DNA of 64,000 nucleotides from Aquisalinus flavus (GCF_022559625.1 NZ_CP042288.1:272409-336408); one strand, 5' to 3'. Positions 47,598 to 57,598 are shown, counted from the first letter of the stretch. A program made the numbers and translations. Notes: a model not told the origin generated them from the sequence alone.

Positions 47598-49000
47598 GAT
47601 GCGGGTCCTTTCATCAGCTCTTTCCAGCGGGCGATCTGCGCCCGGACATTGTCGGGGGCCGTGCCCCCATAGGAGGTACGCGAGGCGACGGAATGGTCGA
47701 CGGTCAGTACCGAGAAGACATCGGCGGCGATTTCGCCGTGCACGGATTGCATATCGTCGAGCGATAGCTCGGCGAGGTCGCAGCCCTTTTCCTCGGCGAT
47801 GGCGACGAGGGCGCCGGTGACGTGATGGGCGTCGCGGAAGGGCAGGTTCAATTCGCGCACCAGCCAGTCGGCCAGGTCGGTGGCCGTCGAAAAACCGTGA
47901 CCGGCGGCAGCGCGCATGCGGGCCTCGTTGACGCTCATGCCGCTGACCATGCCTGCCATGGCGCGGAGGCACAGTTCCAGCGCATCGAAGGCATCGAAGG
48001 TCTGTTCCTTGTCTTCCTGCATGTCCTTGGAATAGGCCAGCGGCAGGCCCTTCAGCATGATCATCAGCCCGTTGAGATCGCCGATGATGCGGGCGACCTT
48101 GGCGCGGCACAGCTCCGCCGCATCCGGGTTGCGCTTTTGCGGCATGATCGAGGAGCCGGTGGAGTAATCGTCGGGCAGGCGGATGAAGTTGAACTGGGCC
48201 GTGCACCAGATGACGATTTCCTCGGCCAGCCGCGAGATGTGCATGGCGCTGATCGCGGCGGCGGAGACGGCCTCCACGGCGAAATCGCGGGCGGACACCG
48301 TATCGAGCGAGTTCGCTGTCGGCCGGTCGAAGGCGAGCGCCGCGGCGGTGGCGTCGCGGTCGATCGGGAAGGACGTGCCGGCCAGCGCTGCGGCGCCGAG
48401 CGGGCATTCATTCATGCGATTGACCGCATCGGTGAAGCGCTGGCGGTCGCGGGCGAACATCTCGACATAGGCCATGCAGTGATGACCGAAGGTGACGGGC
48501 TGGGCCGTCTGCAGATGGGTGAAGCCGGGCATGACCGTGGCAGCGTGTCGCTCTGCCTGGCCGAGCAGCGCCTTTTGCAGGTCGGCCAGCAGGGCATCCA
48601 TGCGCAGGCAGGCGGTGCGCACCCACAGGCGGAAATCCGTCGCGACCTGGTCGTTGCGCGAGCGGGCCGTGTGCAGGCGGCCTGCCGGTTCGCCGATGAT
48701 CTCCTTCAGGCGTGCCTCGACATTCATGTGAATGTCTTCCAGTGCGGCGGAAAAGGGGAAGGACCCTTCCTCGATCTCGGCGGCGACCTGTTCAAGGCCG
48801 GTCTCGATGGCGGCCAGATCATCGCTGGAGATGATCCCCTGGGCGGCGAGCATGCGCGCATGGGCGCGCGAGCCCATGATGTCCTCGCGCCACAGACGAC
48901 GATCGACGTCGATGGAGGCGTTGATCGCTTCCATGATCGCAGAGGGACCTGCGGCGAAGCGCCCGCCCCACATCTGGTTTCCGGTCTTTTTCTCGGTCAT
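47594..49000 (-). CDS. argH: Argininosuccinate lyase
   Basis: This 468-residue enzyme carries the fumarase/aspartase superfamily signature [38 protein letters not shown] lies at the N-terminus and [17 protein letters not shown] forms the second substrate loop. It releases arginine and fumarate in arginine synthesis. It is the first gene of the argH-lptM-lysA unit and divergent from the tlpA-like gene, 61 bp apart. Confidence 0.97.
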   Translation of the reverse strand: MTEKKTGNQMWGGRFAAGPSAIMEAINASIDVDRRLWREDIMGSRAHARMLAAQGIISSDDLAAIETGLEQVAAEIEEGSFPFSAALEDIHMNVEARLKEIIGEPAGRLHTARSRNDQVATDFRLWVRTACLRMDALLADLQKALLGQAERHAATVMPGFTHLQTAQPVTFGHHCMAYVEMFARDRQRFTDAVNRMNECPLGAAALAGTSFPIDRDATAAALAFDRPTANSLDTVSARDFAVEAVSAAAISAMHISRLAEEIVIWCTAQFNFIRLPDDYSTGSSIMPQKRNPDAAELCRAKVARIIGDLNGLMIMLKGLPLAYSKDMQEDKEQTFDAFDALELCLRAMAGMVSGMSVNEARMRAAAGHGFSTATDLADWLVRELNLPFRDAHHVTGALVAIAEEKGCDLAELSLDDMQSVHGEIAADVFSVLTVDHSVASRTSYGGTAPDNVRAQIARWKELMKGPAS

Positions 49001-49061
49001 GGCGTCCTATATAGCGAAATGACAGCGCCATGATAGAGCCTTCTCGGCGCGAAATGGCATA

Positions 49062-49727
49062 ATGGGTCAGGAAATGTTGGATTCTGAAAACAAACAGCCA
49101 AGCGGTTTCTCCAAATATCTTCAGCCACGCTTCCTCCTGCTGGTCTGGATGGGGCTCGGGGCAATATTCCTGGCCTTCATCTCGATCAGCGCGATGATTC
49201 CGTCCGATGCGCCACGCCCCGGCACGGTGCCGGTCGGCAGCCACAGGGTGGGCGGCGAGATGGCGGATTTCACGCCCGCCTTCCCGCCACGCAGGGCGCC
49301 CCAGGTGGCGTTCACCGGGCCCGGCGGACAGGTCAGCCTTGCCGATTTCCGCGGTCAGGTGGTGCTGGTCAATCTGTGGGCGACATGGTGCGCGCCCTGT
49401 CTCGAGGAAATGCCGTCTCTCAACGCTTTGCAAAAGAAGATGGGCGGGGACGATTTCCAGGTCGTGGCCATTGCCGCCGAACCGCGGGCCGAGGAAAAGG
49501 CGCTGCGTTTTTTCGATGAACACGGCATCGACACGCTCGATCTCTATTCCGATCCGCTGCTGAGCTTCGCCACGACGATGGGCGGCTCGACAGCGCTGCC
49601 GGTCTCCGTGCTTTACGACGCGAAGGGCAATGAGATTGGCCGTCTGGTCGGCGGCGCCGACTGGGCCAGCGACGATGCGGTGAACCTGATCAATGCCGCC
49701 ATTGCGGGCAGAGAAATCAAGGGCTGA
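49062..49727 (+). CDS. TlpA-like membrane-anchored thioredoxin
   Basis: This is a 221-residue protein. A transmembrane anchor at 24-45 leads to a periplasmic thioredoxin domain with the redox pair C110-A-P-C113 in NLWATWCAPCLEEMPSL. GGSTALPVSVLYDAKGNEIG holds the cis-proline. TlpA keeps periplasmic cysteines reduced, notably for oxidase copper-site assembly. Divergence from argH is the usual alphaproteobacterial arrangement. An ATG four codons in is a possible alternative start. Confidence 0.92.
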   Translation: MGQEMLDSENKQPSGFSKYLQPRFLLLVWMGLGAIFLAFISISAMIPSDAPRPGTVPVGSHRVGGEMADFTPAFPPRRAPQVAFTGPGGQVSLADFRGQVVLVNLWATWCAPCLEEMPSLNALQKKMGGDDFQVVAIAAEPRAEEKALRFFDEHGIDTLDLYSDPLLSFATTMGGSTALPVSVLYDAKGNEIGRLVGGADWASDDAVNLINAAIAGREIKG

Positions 49728-49909
49728 AATCAAGCGCTGAAATCAGATGGTGAAATCCGGAAGGGCGCGCGCGGCGTCACTGGACTTCAGGCCTGATTCA
49801 CGCGACAAGTGTGCCCGGTAAGGCACTGCCATTTCCTGGCGGTTGAGAGGAATGTCATCTTGTTGCGGCGAAGGGTCGCCGGACAGGCCGGGCACGAGGG
49901 AGTTTACAC

Positions 49910-51592
49910 ATGAAGACTGGATTTTTCCGCCGCACGCTGCTCGCCAGCGCCTGTGTTTCGCTGTTCGTCGTCGCTGGCTGCGGCGATGACGAGGGAGACG
50001 GCACGCAGACCGGCTCCGCCATCGAGAATGCTGCCGGCTCCGCGCTGATCGATATCACTGCCGGGTCGCCGATCGACAAGCCGTTTCGCATCTCCAATGG
50101 CGATGCCGGCGATCTTGCCCGGTTCAACGCGCTGATGGACAGCGCTGATTCGGCGCCTTTCCAGGTCGGTAATGCCGCATTCGACGACAATCTCGGCGCG
50201 CTGGTTCTGACGGGTATCTCGAATACCGAGGAGGGCCGCGTCTTCACCATCGGCCGGGCCGAGCTGTTCGATGTCAATTTCGACTATCTCGAAGCGCTGC
50301 GGGCCGAAGAAACGGTGACCGGGCTGCAGGAAGTCTTCCGCAAGGTGCGCCTGTACGACGTCTCCCTGTCCGGACATGAGACGCTGGAGTTCAACGGCAC
50401 GATCGACGTCGCCGCCGTCGAATTCGACCGTATGCAGATGGACAGCGCCATGGCGGGCGAAGATCCGCTGTCGGGCGAGGGCTTCAGCCTCGGCGGGTTC
50501 TTCCTCAAGGACCTCGCCGCCGAGGGTGTCGGTGACGAGACGATGTCGTTCGGCTTTGCCGTCGACGATCTGCGCCTGTCCGATCTGGCACGCGGTGCCG
50601 TCGGGCCGATGGTGTTCAAGAACCTGGAATATACTGTCGAGCAGGATGTCGAGGCGATGATCGCCGAGCTGGAAAATGCCGACGGCGGTGCCGGGCCGAT
50701 GGCATATTTTCTCGACACGCCGTTTCGCGACATGTTCTTCCCGGCCGAGCAGCGTATCGTCATGGCCGCCGGCAAATGGGACGGCATGAACCTGTCCGGC
50801 GTGCTCGATGCCGCCGCCAATGAAGAATTGCCGTCAATCGACGAAGACGGGCTTGTGTCCTTCGGCAAATTCGAGACCGCCGACATGGAAAGCTGGATCA
50901 ACGGCAAGCGGTATTCCTACACGGAATATGCGATGATGGAGCCGGTCGAGTTCGCCTGGCTGATCCCGTCGAAAATCCGCATGACCTCGCGTGGCTCGGT
51001 CGCCGACATGACGGCGCTGGTCGATGAGAGCGAAACGGAGATGCTGGCTATCCTGCGCGAGCACGGCTTCGACGATCTGCCGTCAGAGGGCGAGTTCCTG
51101 TGGACTTATGATCCCGATGAAGGCGCGGCGGCGCTGACCTATGACGTCGATATGCCGGGCCATGCCGCGATCGATGTGAACTACGCCGTGTCCGGGCTGA
51201 CGCTGCAGCAGGTCAACACGGCGATCACGACGCAGAACCCGCTGCTGCTGGCCGGTCTTTCCATCGATGGCATGACGATCCGGTTCGACGACGAGAAACT
51301 GCTCGATGGCATCATGGCGATTGCGGCCCATGAGACCGACCAGACGCCGGAAGAGCTGCGCGCAAGCCTGCCGGCGCTGATCGCGCTGGGCTCGTCCCAG
51401 GCCTCGCAAATGGTGCCGGAAGTCAGTGACTATGCCGCATCGCTGACCACGTTCCTGACCGAGGGCGGGACGCTGGAGATCGCCATGTCGCCGGAAAGCC
51501 CGGTGCCGCTGATGACGCTGGGCCTGTTGTCCCAGACCTCGCCGCAGATGATCCCCTCGACGCTCGCCCTGACGGTGACGCACGAGGAATAG
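49910..51592 (+). CDS. Large orphan lipoprotein, unknown
   Basis: This is a 560-residue protein with a lipoprotein signal (LLASACVSLFVVAGC, acceptor C24). The mature part is rich in Asp/Glu and alternates strands, with repeated motifs such as DVSLSGHETLEFNGTIDVAA, LEFNGT and VNYAVSGLTLQQVNTAI. No transmembrane segment or enzymatic signature follows. I do not recognise the family. The pattern suggests a beta-rich envelope protein. The 182 bp before it hold the promoter and nothing else visible. It is convergent with rarD. Confidence 0.75.
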   Translation: MKTGFFRRTLLASACVSLFVVAGCGDDEGDGTQTGSAIENAAGSALIDITAGSPIDKPFRISNGDAGDLARFNALMDSADSAPFQVGNAAFDDNLGALVLTGISNTEEGRVFTIGRAELFDVNFDYLEALRAEETVTGLQEVFRKVRLYDVSLSGHETLEFNGTIDVAAVEFDRMQMDSAMAGEDPLSGEGFSLGGFFLKDLAAEGVGDETMSFGFAVDDLRLSDLARGAVGPMVFKNLEYTVEQDVEAMIAELENADGGAGPMAYFLDTPFRDMFFPAEQRIVMAAGKWDGMNLSGVLDAAANEELPSIDEDGLVSFGKFETADMESWINGKRYSYTEYAMMEPVEFAWLIPSKIRMTSRGSVADMTALVDESETEMLAILREHGFDDLPSEGEFLWTYDPDEGAAALTYDVDMPGHAAIDVNYAVSGLTLQQVNTAITTQNPLLLAGLSIDGMTIRFDDEKLLDGIMAIAAHETDQTPEELRASLPALIALGSSQASQMVPEVSDYAASLTTFLTEGGTLEIAMSPESPVPLMTLGLLSQTSPQMIPSTLALTVTHEE

Positions 51593-51604
51593 GCGGCTGT
51601 TCGC

Positions 51605-52522
51605 TTATGTCGGTTCGGCGACCCGTTTCGGGCGCCGGCCGGCGCCAAGCGCGTCGAGGCTGAAGACGATCACTGCGACCCAGATGAAGCCGAAGCAAAT
51701 GGCATGGGCGGTGGTGAAGGTTTCGCCGTAATACAGCCCGACACAGAATTGCAGGGTCGGCCCGAGAAACTGCATGAAGCCGATGGTCGACAGCTTCAGC
51801 CGCCGCGCCGAGATCGCGAAAAACAGGAGCGGGATGACCGTCAGCGGCCCGGCCAGCAACAGCAGCCCGATCGTGCCGGGCGCCGACGGCACGAAGGCAG
51901 ATGCGCCCTGCAGTTCGAGCCAGACCCAGAAACCGATGGCGGGCAGGAGCAGCCAGATCGTCTCGATGAACAGGCCCGGCATGGCGCCGATCTGCACGGT
52001 CTTCCTCAGATAGCCATAGAAGGTGAAGCTGATCGCGAGGACGAAGGAAATCCACGGGAAGACGCCGCCATAGATGGTCAGCACGCTGACGCCGATGGCG
52101 GCAAGCGCGACGGCGGCGATCTGGCCGCGGCGCAGCACTTCGCGGTTCACGATCACGCCGACGAGCACGAACATCAGCGGGTTGATGTAATAGCCGAGGC
52201 TCGCCTGGAAGATCCGGTCGGTCTGCACGGTCCAGATATAGACGCCCCAATTGACGGCGATGAAGGCGGCGGTGATGCCCATGCCGCGCAGGGCGCGCCA
52301 GTCCGTGAACGCCTTGCGCACCTCCGGCCACTGGCTGCGCAGGGTGAGGATCAGCGCGCCGACGGGCACCGCCCAGATGATGCGGTGGGCGAGCACTTCG
52401 GTCGCCGCGACCGGGCCCAGCACCTTGAAATAGATCGGCAGGAAGCCCCACAGCGTATAGGCGGCAAGGCCCGCAATCAGGCCGGTCCTGATGTTTTCAT
52501 CGTGCTCTTGCGGCGATTGCAT
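51605..52522 (-). CDS. rarD: RarD family EamA-type transporter
   Basis: This is a 305-residue protein with ten predicted helices in two EamA halves. YTLWGFLPIYFKVLGPVAAT, AHRIIWAVPVG, NWGVYIWTVQTDRIFQASLG and GFMQFLGPTLQFCVGLYYGE are the RarD signature segments. RarD was linked to chloramphenicol sensitivity in Pseudomonas, but its substrates are unknown. The ATG at 52522 gives the family length; an extra 17 upstream residues are unsupported. Confidence 0.92.
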   Translation of the reverse strand: MQSPQEHDENIRTGLIAGLAAYTLWGFLPIYFKVLGPVAATEVLAHRIIWAVPVGALILTLRSQWPEVRKAFTDWRALRGMGITAAFIAVNWGVYIWTVQTDRIFQASLGYYINPLMFVLVGVIVNREVLRRGQIAAVALAAIGVSVLTIYGGVFPWISFVLAISFTFYGYLRKTVQIGAMPGLFIETIWLLLPAIGFWVWLELQGASAFVPSAPGTIGLLLLAGPLTVIPLLFFAISARRLKLSTIGFMQFLGPTLQFCVGLYYGETFTTAHAICFGFIWVAVIVFSLDALGAGRRPKRVAEPT

Positions 52523-52714
52523 GCCTGCCTCCGGTCCTGACGCCTTACCGGCATAACAACGCCGGTGTCGCACACCGTCCCGAAAACAGCCGTCAAACTC
52601 GATCGGGGACTGATGGAGGCCTCATAGAGCGCGCCACCGCCTCTGTGAAGCCGCCCCGGACAGGCGCTGATCACATCTGAGGGCGCAATGGTATCGGGCA
52701 GATGGGGAGGGCGC

Positions 52715-53356
52715 CTATTCGCTCATATTGCCCTTCGCCGGGATGCCGCCATTCTCTTTCAGCATGCGGGCAAAATGGATGACGTTCCAGCTCATCGTCT
52801 GGCACATATTGGTGGTGAAATCATTGCCGCCGGCGGCGATATAGGACGGGCCGGGGCCGGCCTCGCCGACCCAGTAGACATCCGACTGGGGCGGGATGGT
52901 GAAGCCGACATGCTGGAGCGAATAGAGGATGTTGCGGCAGACATGCTTGCCGCCATCCTCATTGCCGGTGACCATGGCTGCGCCGACCTGGCCGTAATAG
53001 GCGTACTGGCCCTTGTCATTGGTCTCGGCGGAATGGGCGTAGAGCCGCTCGATCACTTTCGTGGTCAGGGAGGACATCTCGCCGAGCCAGATCGGCGAGC
53101 CGATGATCAGGATGTTGGCGTCGCGGACCATGGGGTAAATCTCCCCGGTCCACTCATCTTCATGTTTCGGGTCCATCACCGCGTCGATCTTCTTGTCGGC
53201 GATGCGGACGAGTTCCGTCTCGATGCCCTGATCGCCGAGGATCGCCATCGATTCCTTCATCAGCGCCTCGGTGTTCGACTGGTCGGAGGAGGATTTCAGC
53301 GAGCAGTTGAGATACAGCGCCTTGATCGTGTCGCGGGTGAGGAAGTCGTCGGCCAT
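52715..53356 (-). CDS. Flavodoxin-fold NAD(P)H-dependent oxidoreductase
   Basis: This is a 213-residue protein. IKALYLNCSLKSSSDQSNTE forms the FMN-phosphate loop, and ANILIIGSPIWLGEMSSLTT and VTGNEDGGKHVCRNILYSLQ are typical of NADPH-dependent FMN reductase/WrbA-like proteins. It probably reduces quinones or nitro-compounds, but the substrate is not evident. It is a single gene, divergent from glyQ with 136 bp between. Confidence 0.9.
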   Translation of the reverse strand: MADDFLTRDTIKALYLNCSLKSSSDQSNTEALMKESMAILGDQGIETELVRIADKKIDAVMDPKHEDEWTGEIYPMVRDANILIIGSPIWLGEMSSLTTKVIERLYAHSAETNDKGQYAYYGQVGAAMVTGNEDGGKHVCRNILYSLQHVGFTIPPQSDVYWVGEAGPGPSYIAAGGNDFTTNMCQTMSWNVIHFARMLKENGGIPAKGNMSE

Positions 53357-53492
53357 CGGGGTCTCCTTGTCGGTGCGTTTCGGTCAGCCAACACGAAGAG
53401 TGCCGATTGGTTGCGGAAGTCGCCGCTGCTTGACCGGGACGGGCGGGGGAAGTAGCAACGCGGGAGACGATTTTTCAGACAGGACCTGACCC

Positions 53493-54449
53493 GTGAGCCA
53501 TTCTGCCGCCGCCAACGAGAACAATGACGCCAGCGCGAAGCCGCTGTCCTTTCAGGACCTGATCCTGACGCTGCAGCGCTACTGGTCGGACCAGGGCTGC
53601 GTCATCCTGCAGCCTTACGACATGGAGATGGGGGCAGGGACTTTCCACCCGGCAACGACGCTGCGCTCGCTCGGGCCGAAGCCGTGGAAGGCCGCCTATG
53701 TCCAGCCCTGCCGCCGCCCGACCGACGGGCGCTATGGTGCCAACCCGAACCGGTTCCAGCATTACTACCAGTTCCAGGTCGCGCTGAAACCGAGCCCGGA
53801 CAATATCCAGGAGCTCTATCTCGGCTCGCTCGACGCGATCGGCGTCGACCGCTCCGTGCACGATATCCGCTTCGTCGAGGATGACTGGGAAAGCCCGACG
53901 CTGGGCGCCTGGGGCCTTGGCTGGGAAGTCTGGTGCGACGGCATGGAAGTGACGCAGTTCACCTACTTCCAGCAGGTCGGCGGCTTCGATTGCAAGCCGG
54001 TGACCGGCGAGATCACCTATGGCCTGGAGCGCCTCGCCATGTATGTGCAGGGCGTCGACAATGGCTTCGACCTGGCCTTCAACGATGAAGGCGTGACTTA
54101 TGGCGATGTGTTCCACCAGCAGGAAGTTGAATTCTCCGGCTATAATTTCGAACTGGCGAACACGGACGATCTGCTCGACCAGTTCAGGGAGGCCGAGACA
54201 GCCTGTCTGCGCATCATCGAGGCGGGCAGGGACAAGGGCGTCTCCTATGCGCTGCCGGCCTATGACCAGTGCATCAAGGCGAGCCATCTGTTCAACCTCC
54301 TCGATGCCCGCGGCGTCATCTCCGTCGCCGAGCGCCAGTCCTACATCCTGCGCGTGCGCACGCTGGCCAAGGCCTGTTGCGAGGCGTGGCTGGCGAGCCC
54401 GATGGGCCGGGGCGAGGGCGCCGGCATCGTCGATTTCGCGGCGGAATAG
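53493..54449 (+). CDS. glyQ: Glycine--tRNA ligase subunit alpha
   Basis: This is a 318-residue subunit. [56 protein letters not shown] and [20 protein letters not shown] are the class II catalytic-core motifs of the bacterial alpha2beta2 enzyme. It needs the beta subunit GlyS to bind tRNA. glyS is not adjacent or anywhere in this window, though it usually lies close to glyQ. The next genes are a small membrane protein and ybjQ. Confidence 0.97.
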   Translation: MSHSAAANENNDASAKPLSFQDLILTLQRYWSDQGCVILQPYDMEMGAGTFHPATTLRSLGPKPWKAAYVQPCRRPTDGRYGANPNRFQHYYQFQVALKPSPDNIQELYLGSLDAIGVDRSVHDIRFVEDDWESPTLGAWGLGWEVWCDGMEVTQFTYFQQVGGFDCKPVTGEITYGLERLAMYVQGVDNGFDLAFNDEGVTYGDVFHQQEVEFSGYNFELANTDDLLDQFREAETACLRIIEAGRDKGVSYALPAYDQCIKASHLFNLLDARGVISVAERQSYILRVRTLAKACCEAWLASPMGRGEGAGIVDFAAE

Positions 54450-54524
54450 ACCGGCGAATAATCCTTCCCAATTCCTTGCGGCTGCGACATTCTGTTCCTA
54501 CCTGTAGTGTAAGGGAGGAACGCC

Positions 54525-54734
54525 ATGTCGCTTGGAAATCTGGCTCTGGCCATCATCTGCGTCGTCGCGGCGCTCTACGTCATCGTGCTGATTACCGGCA
54601 TGATCGCGATCTGGCCGTTCGGCATCATCGGCCTCATCGCGCTGGGGCTTTGCGGCTTCGGTCTGTTCAAGGTCGTCCGCGACAAGCTGACGGACAAGGA
54701 AAACCGTCATTACGAAGACAATATCAACGAGTAA
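54525..54734 (+). CDS. Small two-helix membrane protein, unknown
   Basis: This 69-residue protein has two hydrophobic segments (about 5-22 and 27-47) and a charged C-terminal tail (KLTDKENRHYEDNINE). The ATG follows AAGGGAGGAACGCC. It lies between glyQ and ybjQ, 22 bp before the latter, and is probably in the same transcript. The family is not recognised. Short membrane proteins occur at this position in other alphaproteobacteria, as I recall. Confidence 0.75.
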   Translation: MSLGNLALAIICVVAALYVIVLITGMIAIWPFGIIGLIALGLCGFGLFKVVRDKLTDKENRHYEDNINE

Positions 54735-54756
54735 GAGCCAAAGAAGAGGGACCGCC

Positions 54757-55125
54757 ATGATCGTCGCCACTACAGAAACCATTCAGGGCCGCGCCATTAT
54801 CGAGACGATTGGCATATGCCGGGGCAATGTCATCCGTGCCCGCCATGTCGGCAACGACATCGTCGCCGGACTGCGCAATATCGTCGGCGGGGAAGTCAAC
54901 GAATATACCAAGATGATGGCCGAAGCGCGTGAGCAGGCCTATGACCGCATGGTCAAGCATGCGGAGAGCCTCGGCGCCGACGCAATCGTCGGTATGCGCT
55001 TCACCACTTCGACCGTCACCCAGGGCGCGGCGGAAATCCTCGCCTTCGGCACGGCGGTGAAACTGGCACCCGCAGGCACGGCGGCTGAGGCGCCTGACGC
55101 GCAGGCCTTCATGACGAAAGCGTGA
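54757..55125 (+). CDS. YbjQ family protein (putative heavy-metal-binding fold)
   Basis: This is a 122-residue protein. MIVATTETIQGRAIIETIGI, GNVIRARHVGNDIVAGLRN, VGGEVNEYTKMMAEAREQAY and ESLGADAIVGMRFTTSTV are the UPF0145/YbjQ signatures. The family forms pentamers of unknown role; metal binding is only proposed. It has a GGGACC site. The last 17 bp overlap the convergent b561 remnant. Confidence 0.93.
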   Translation: MIVATTETIQGRAIIETIGICRGNVIRARHVGNDIVAGLRNIVGGEVNEYTKMMAEAREQAYDRMVKHAESLGADAIVGMRFTTSTVTQGAAEILAFGTAVKLAPAGTAAEAPDAQAFMTKA

Positions 55126-55288
55126 CGGGGCAGAGCAGCCAGATCGCAGCGATGCGGGCCTCGCGCCCCTGTGCATCATGGATGGCGTCGCCCAGAAGAT
55201 AGAGCGCGATGATGGAGGCCGCGCCCGCCCAGTGCAGGGCGATGGATATCCAGCCATATCTCTCTTTGGTGTCTCTCAGCGATGCCAT
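55109..55288 (-). pseudogene. Truncated cytochrome b561-like N-terminus
   Basis: The 59-codon frame starts MASLRDTKERYGWISIALHW with a GGAGGTGGAC site. It matches the first helix of cytochrome b561 proteins, including the haem-ligand His in SIALHW, then stops after a second short hydrophobic segment. Full proteins have about 180 residues and four helices. The frame begins 11 bp after the TonB receptor stop and ends inside the convergent ybjQ. The rest of the gene seems to have been lost by deletion. Confidence 0.6.
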
Positions 55289-55299
55289 CTGTCCACCTC

Positions 55300-57441
55300 C
55301 TAATACGTCGCTGTCCAGCGGATCGCGAGTTTGGCATTGCGGCCGGGGGCGAGCACGCCGGCAAAACTGCGCTCATAGGCTTCGTCGAACACATTGTCGA
55401 ACCCGGCATCGATGCGCAGGCCGGCGAGAGACCCGGTGGCCGGTGCCCATGACGCATAGATATCGCTGACGAGATAGCCGTCGCGTTCCTGCGCCGGATC
55501 GTTGACCTTGTCATGATCGGCGGCGAGTTCTGTCCGTATGCCAATCTTCGTGTCGATCTCCGGGAATTTCACGCCCCAGTTGACGTTCAGCCGGTTGGGC
55601 GACAGGATGCCGACATACTCTCCGGTATCGCGGTTCTCGCCGTCGATGCTGGAGAAATTGACCGAGGCGAAATAGCGGGCATTGTCGTAATCGGCTTCCA
55701 GTTCCCAGCCTTCCAGCCTCGCGTTGGCGACATTGGCATAGTTGGACGTGCCCGCATTGCAGGCGCTGGCGCCGGGGGCGAAACATCCGGGGGAAAAGGC
55801 GAAATCGACATTGAGGTCGATCAGATTGTCCACGTCCGAGGCATAATACCCCGCCTTTACCTGCAAGCTGTCGGCTGGTGCGAACAGGCCGGCAAATTGC
55901 ACACCGCCGCCGATTTCCCAGCTGGTCGATTCCTCCGACTGAAGGTCAGGGTTCGGAATGAAAGAATTCTCCGCTTCGACGCCCGGGCCGAGGGGGATGA
56001 CGAAATGGATGTCGTCGGCGAACAGTTCGTTGAAGGAGGGGGCACGGAACGCCTCGGCATAATTGGCGTAGAGCAGTGCCCATTGCGCCGGGCGCCAGGC
56101 AAGACCGGCCTTGGCCGATGTCGCATCATCCTCGATTTCCAGATCGTCAGCAGGCGAGCTCGATGAGAAGCTGTCATGGCGCACGGCAGGGATGAAGGAG
56201 AACCGGCCGATACCGGTCTCGATGTCCAGTTCTGCCTGGGCGAACAGGCTGGTCGTCTCGGCACTCGCATCGGGCACGCCGCCGCGCGTGCCGTCGGCCG
56301 TGTTATTGTCCGTCCCCGTCTGTTCATCCTCGTAATATTCCCCGCCATAGGTGACGGTCAGGCTGGCGGCGGGGGACAAGGCAAAGCGGCTGCGATTGTC
56401 GAAGACGATGCCGGTGCTCTCGACCGTGCGGCCGATCGTGCGATCGCTGTCGACCTCGTCCTCATCGACGGAGGCTTCATTGGCGTAGAGGATCAGCCCC
56501 GCATCGACGAGATTGTTACCTGCCGGGTTGAAGGAGAGGGCGCCGCGCCAGCTGTCGCTGCGGATTTCCTTTTCGACCAGATCGCCTTCATTGGCGCCCT
56601 GACCATTATTCGGCTCGACGGCGTCATCGGTATAGCCGTTCCAGCTTGCCTCGAGCCGCAGGGCCTGTGTCAGCCGGGCCGAGCCCTTGACCAGACCGGA
56701 CAGGAGTTCGTCGTCAGCGGTCAGGTCAAGGCCATTCCCGAGGCTGATATCTCCGGCCTCACGCCGGGTCAGGGACGCCAGACCATCGAACCGTCCGTCA
56801 GCGGAGCGGCCGAAGACAGTGCCGCCCAGCCGGCTCTCGCCATTGACATCCTGATAACCTGCGCCGAGGCGATAGCCGAACCGCTCGCCCTCGCCCAGCA
56901 GGTGGGAGGCGTCGAGCGTGCGCAGGGCGATCACGCCGCCCAGCGCGCCGGACCCGTACAGCGCTGAGCTTGGCCCGCGCACGACGTCAGCCTGGGCGAC
57001 GAGATCGGGCTCGATGAAGAACCGGCCGTCATGACCGGAGATGAAGCTCTGGCGCACGCCGTCGAACAGGATGACCACGCCTTCGCCCTCTATGCCGCGG
57101 ATCGAGGGGGTCTCGCCCGTGCGCCGCGGCCCGCCATCGAAACGGACACCGGGCTCTTCATCGAATATGTCGGCAATGGAGGAGGCGAGCTTGTCCTCGA
57201 TCTCTTCGGTGGTGATGACCGAAACCGAGCCCGGATAATCGAAGGCCGGCATCGGATTGCGGGTGGCCGTGATGGTGAAAACCTCGCCGGAATAGGCCAG
57301 GTCCGTGACTGTCTGGTCCTTGCCGGTTCCACTCTCCCGGGCTTGCGCAGGCTCCTGATCGGCAGCGCTTGCCGTGGCAGGCAGTGAAGACAGGACGGCG
57401 CCGAGCGCCAGGGCGGTCGTGGTGAGCAGACGCTGTTTCAT
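55300..57441 (-). CDS. TonB-dependent outer-membrane receptor, haem/haemoglobin type
   Basis: This is a 713-residue receptor. A signal peptide ends at ATASA, EVFTITATRNP resembles a TonB box, and the plug has VRFDGGPRRTGETPSIRGIE and DVVRGPSSALYGSGALGG. The barrel carries FRAPSFNELF and an NPDL box (FIPNPDLQSEE), the FRAP/NPNL pair of bacterial haem receptors, and ends in an aromatic strand (AIRWTATY). It is the TIGR01785/86-like group. A palindrome upstream suggests iron control. Haem as substrate is inferred from these boxes. Confidence 0.9.
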   Translation of the reverse strand: MKQRLLTTTALALGAVLSSLPATASAADQEPAQARESGTGKDQTVTDLAYSGEVFTITATRNPMPAFDYPGSVSVITTEEIEDKLASSIADIFDEEPGVRFDGGPRRTGETPSIRGIEGEGVVILFDGVRQSFISGHDGRFFIEPDLVAQADVVRGPSSALYGSGALGGVIALRTLDASHLLGEGERFGYRLGAGYQDVNGESRLGGTVFGRSADGRFDGLASLTRREAGDISLGNGLDLTADDELLSGLVKGSARLTQALRLEASWNGYTDDAVEPNNGQGANEGDLVEKEIRSDSWRGALSFNPAGNNLVDAGLILYANEASVDEDEVDSDRTIGRTVESTGIVFDNRSRFALSPAASLTVTYGGEYYEDEQTGTDNNTADGTRGGVPDASAETTSLFAQAELDIETGIGRFSFIPAVRHDSFSSSSPADDLEIEDDATSAKAGLAWRPAQWALLYANYAEAFRAPSFNELFADDIHFVIPLGPGVEAENSFIPNPDLQSEESTSWEIGGGVQFAGLFAPADSLQVKAGYYASDVDNLIDLNVDFAFSPGCFAPGASACNAGTSNYANVANARLEGWELEADYDNARYFASVNFSSIDGENRDTGEYVGILSPNRLNVNWGVKFPEIDTKIGIRTELAADHDKVNDPAQERDGYLVSDIYASWAPATGSLAGLRIDAGFDNVFDEAYERSFAGVLAPGRNAKLAIRWTATY

Positions 57442-57504
57442 GATGACCCCTCATCGAAAATTGTTGCGAACGATTATCAGTTTCATAACAGGCAAAATCC
57501 AAAA

Positions 57505-57531
57505 TGCAAACGATTCTTAGAATCATTTGCA
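57505..57531. promoter_or_regulatory. Iron-responsive (Fur/Irr-like) palindrome
   Basis: TGCAAACGATTC, TTA and GAATCATTTGCA form a near-perfect 27-bp palindrome with TGCAAA ends, like alphaproteobacterial Fur-type boxes. A weaker TTGCGAACGATTATCA lies at 57449-57478. It sits between the divergent receptor and DUF6607-like genes, placed to control both. Confidence 0.65.
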
Positions 57532-57598
57532 ATTAGTGCCGGCACGATGTATCAGCGGGGCGACATCACACACCAAAAGCACTTTCAGGGGACAAGCC

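Noticed and set aside
47822..49033. 403-codon frame opposite argH
   Set aside because: Gly/His-rich shadow of argH; no ribosome site.
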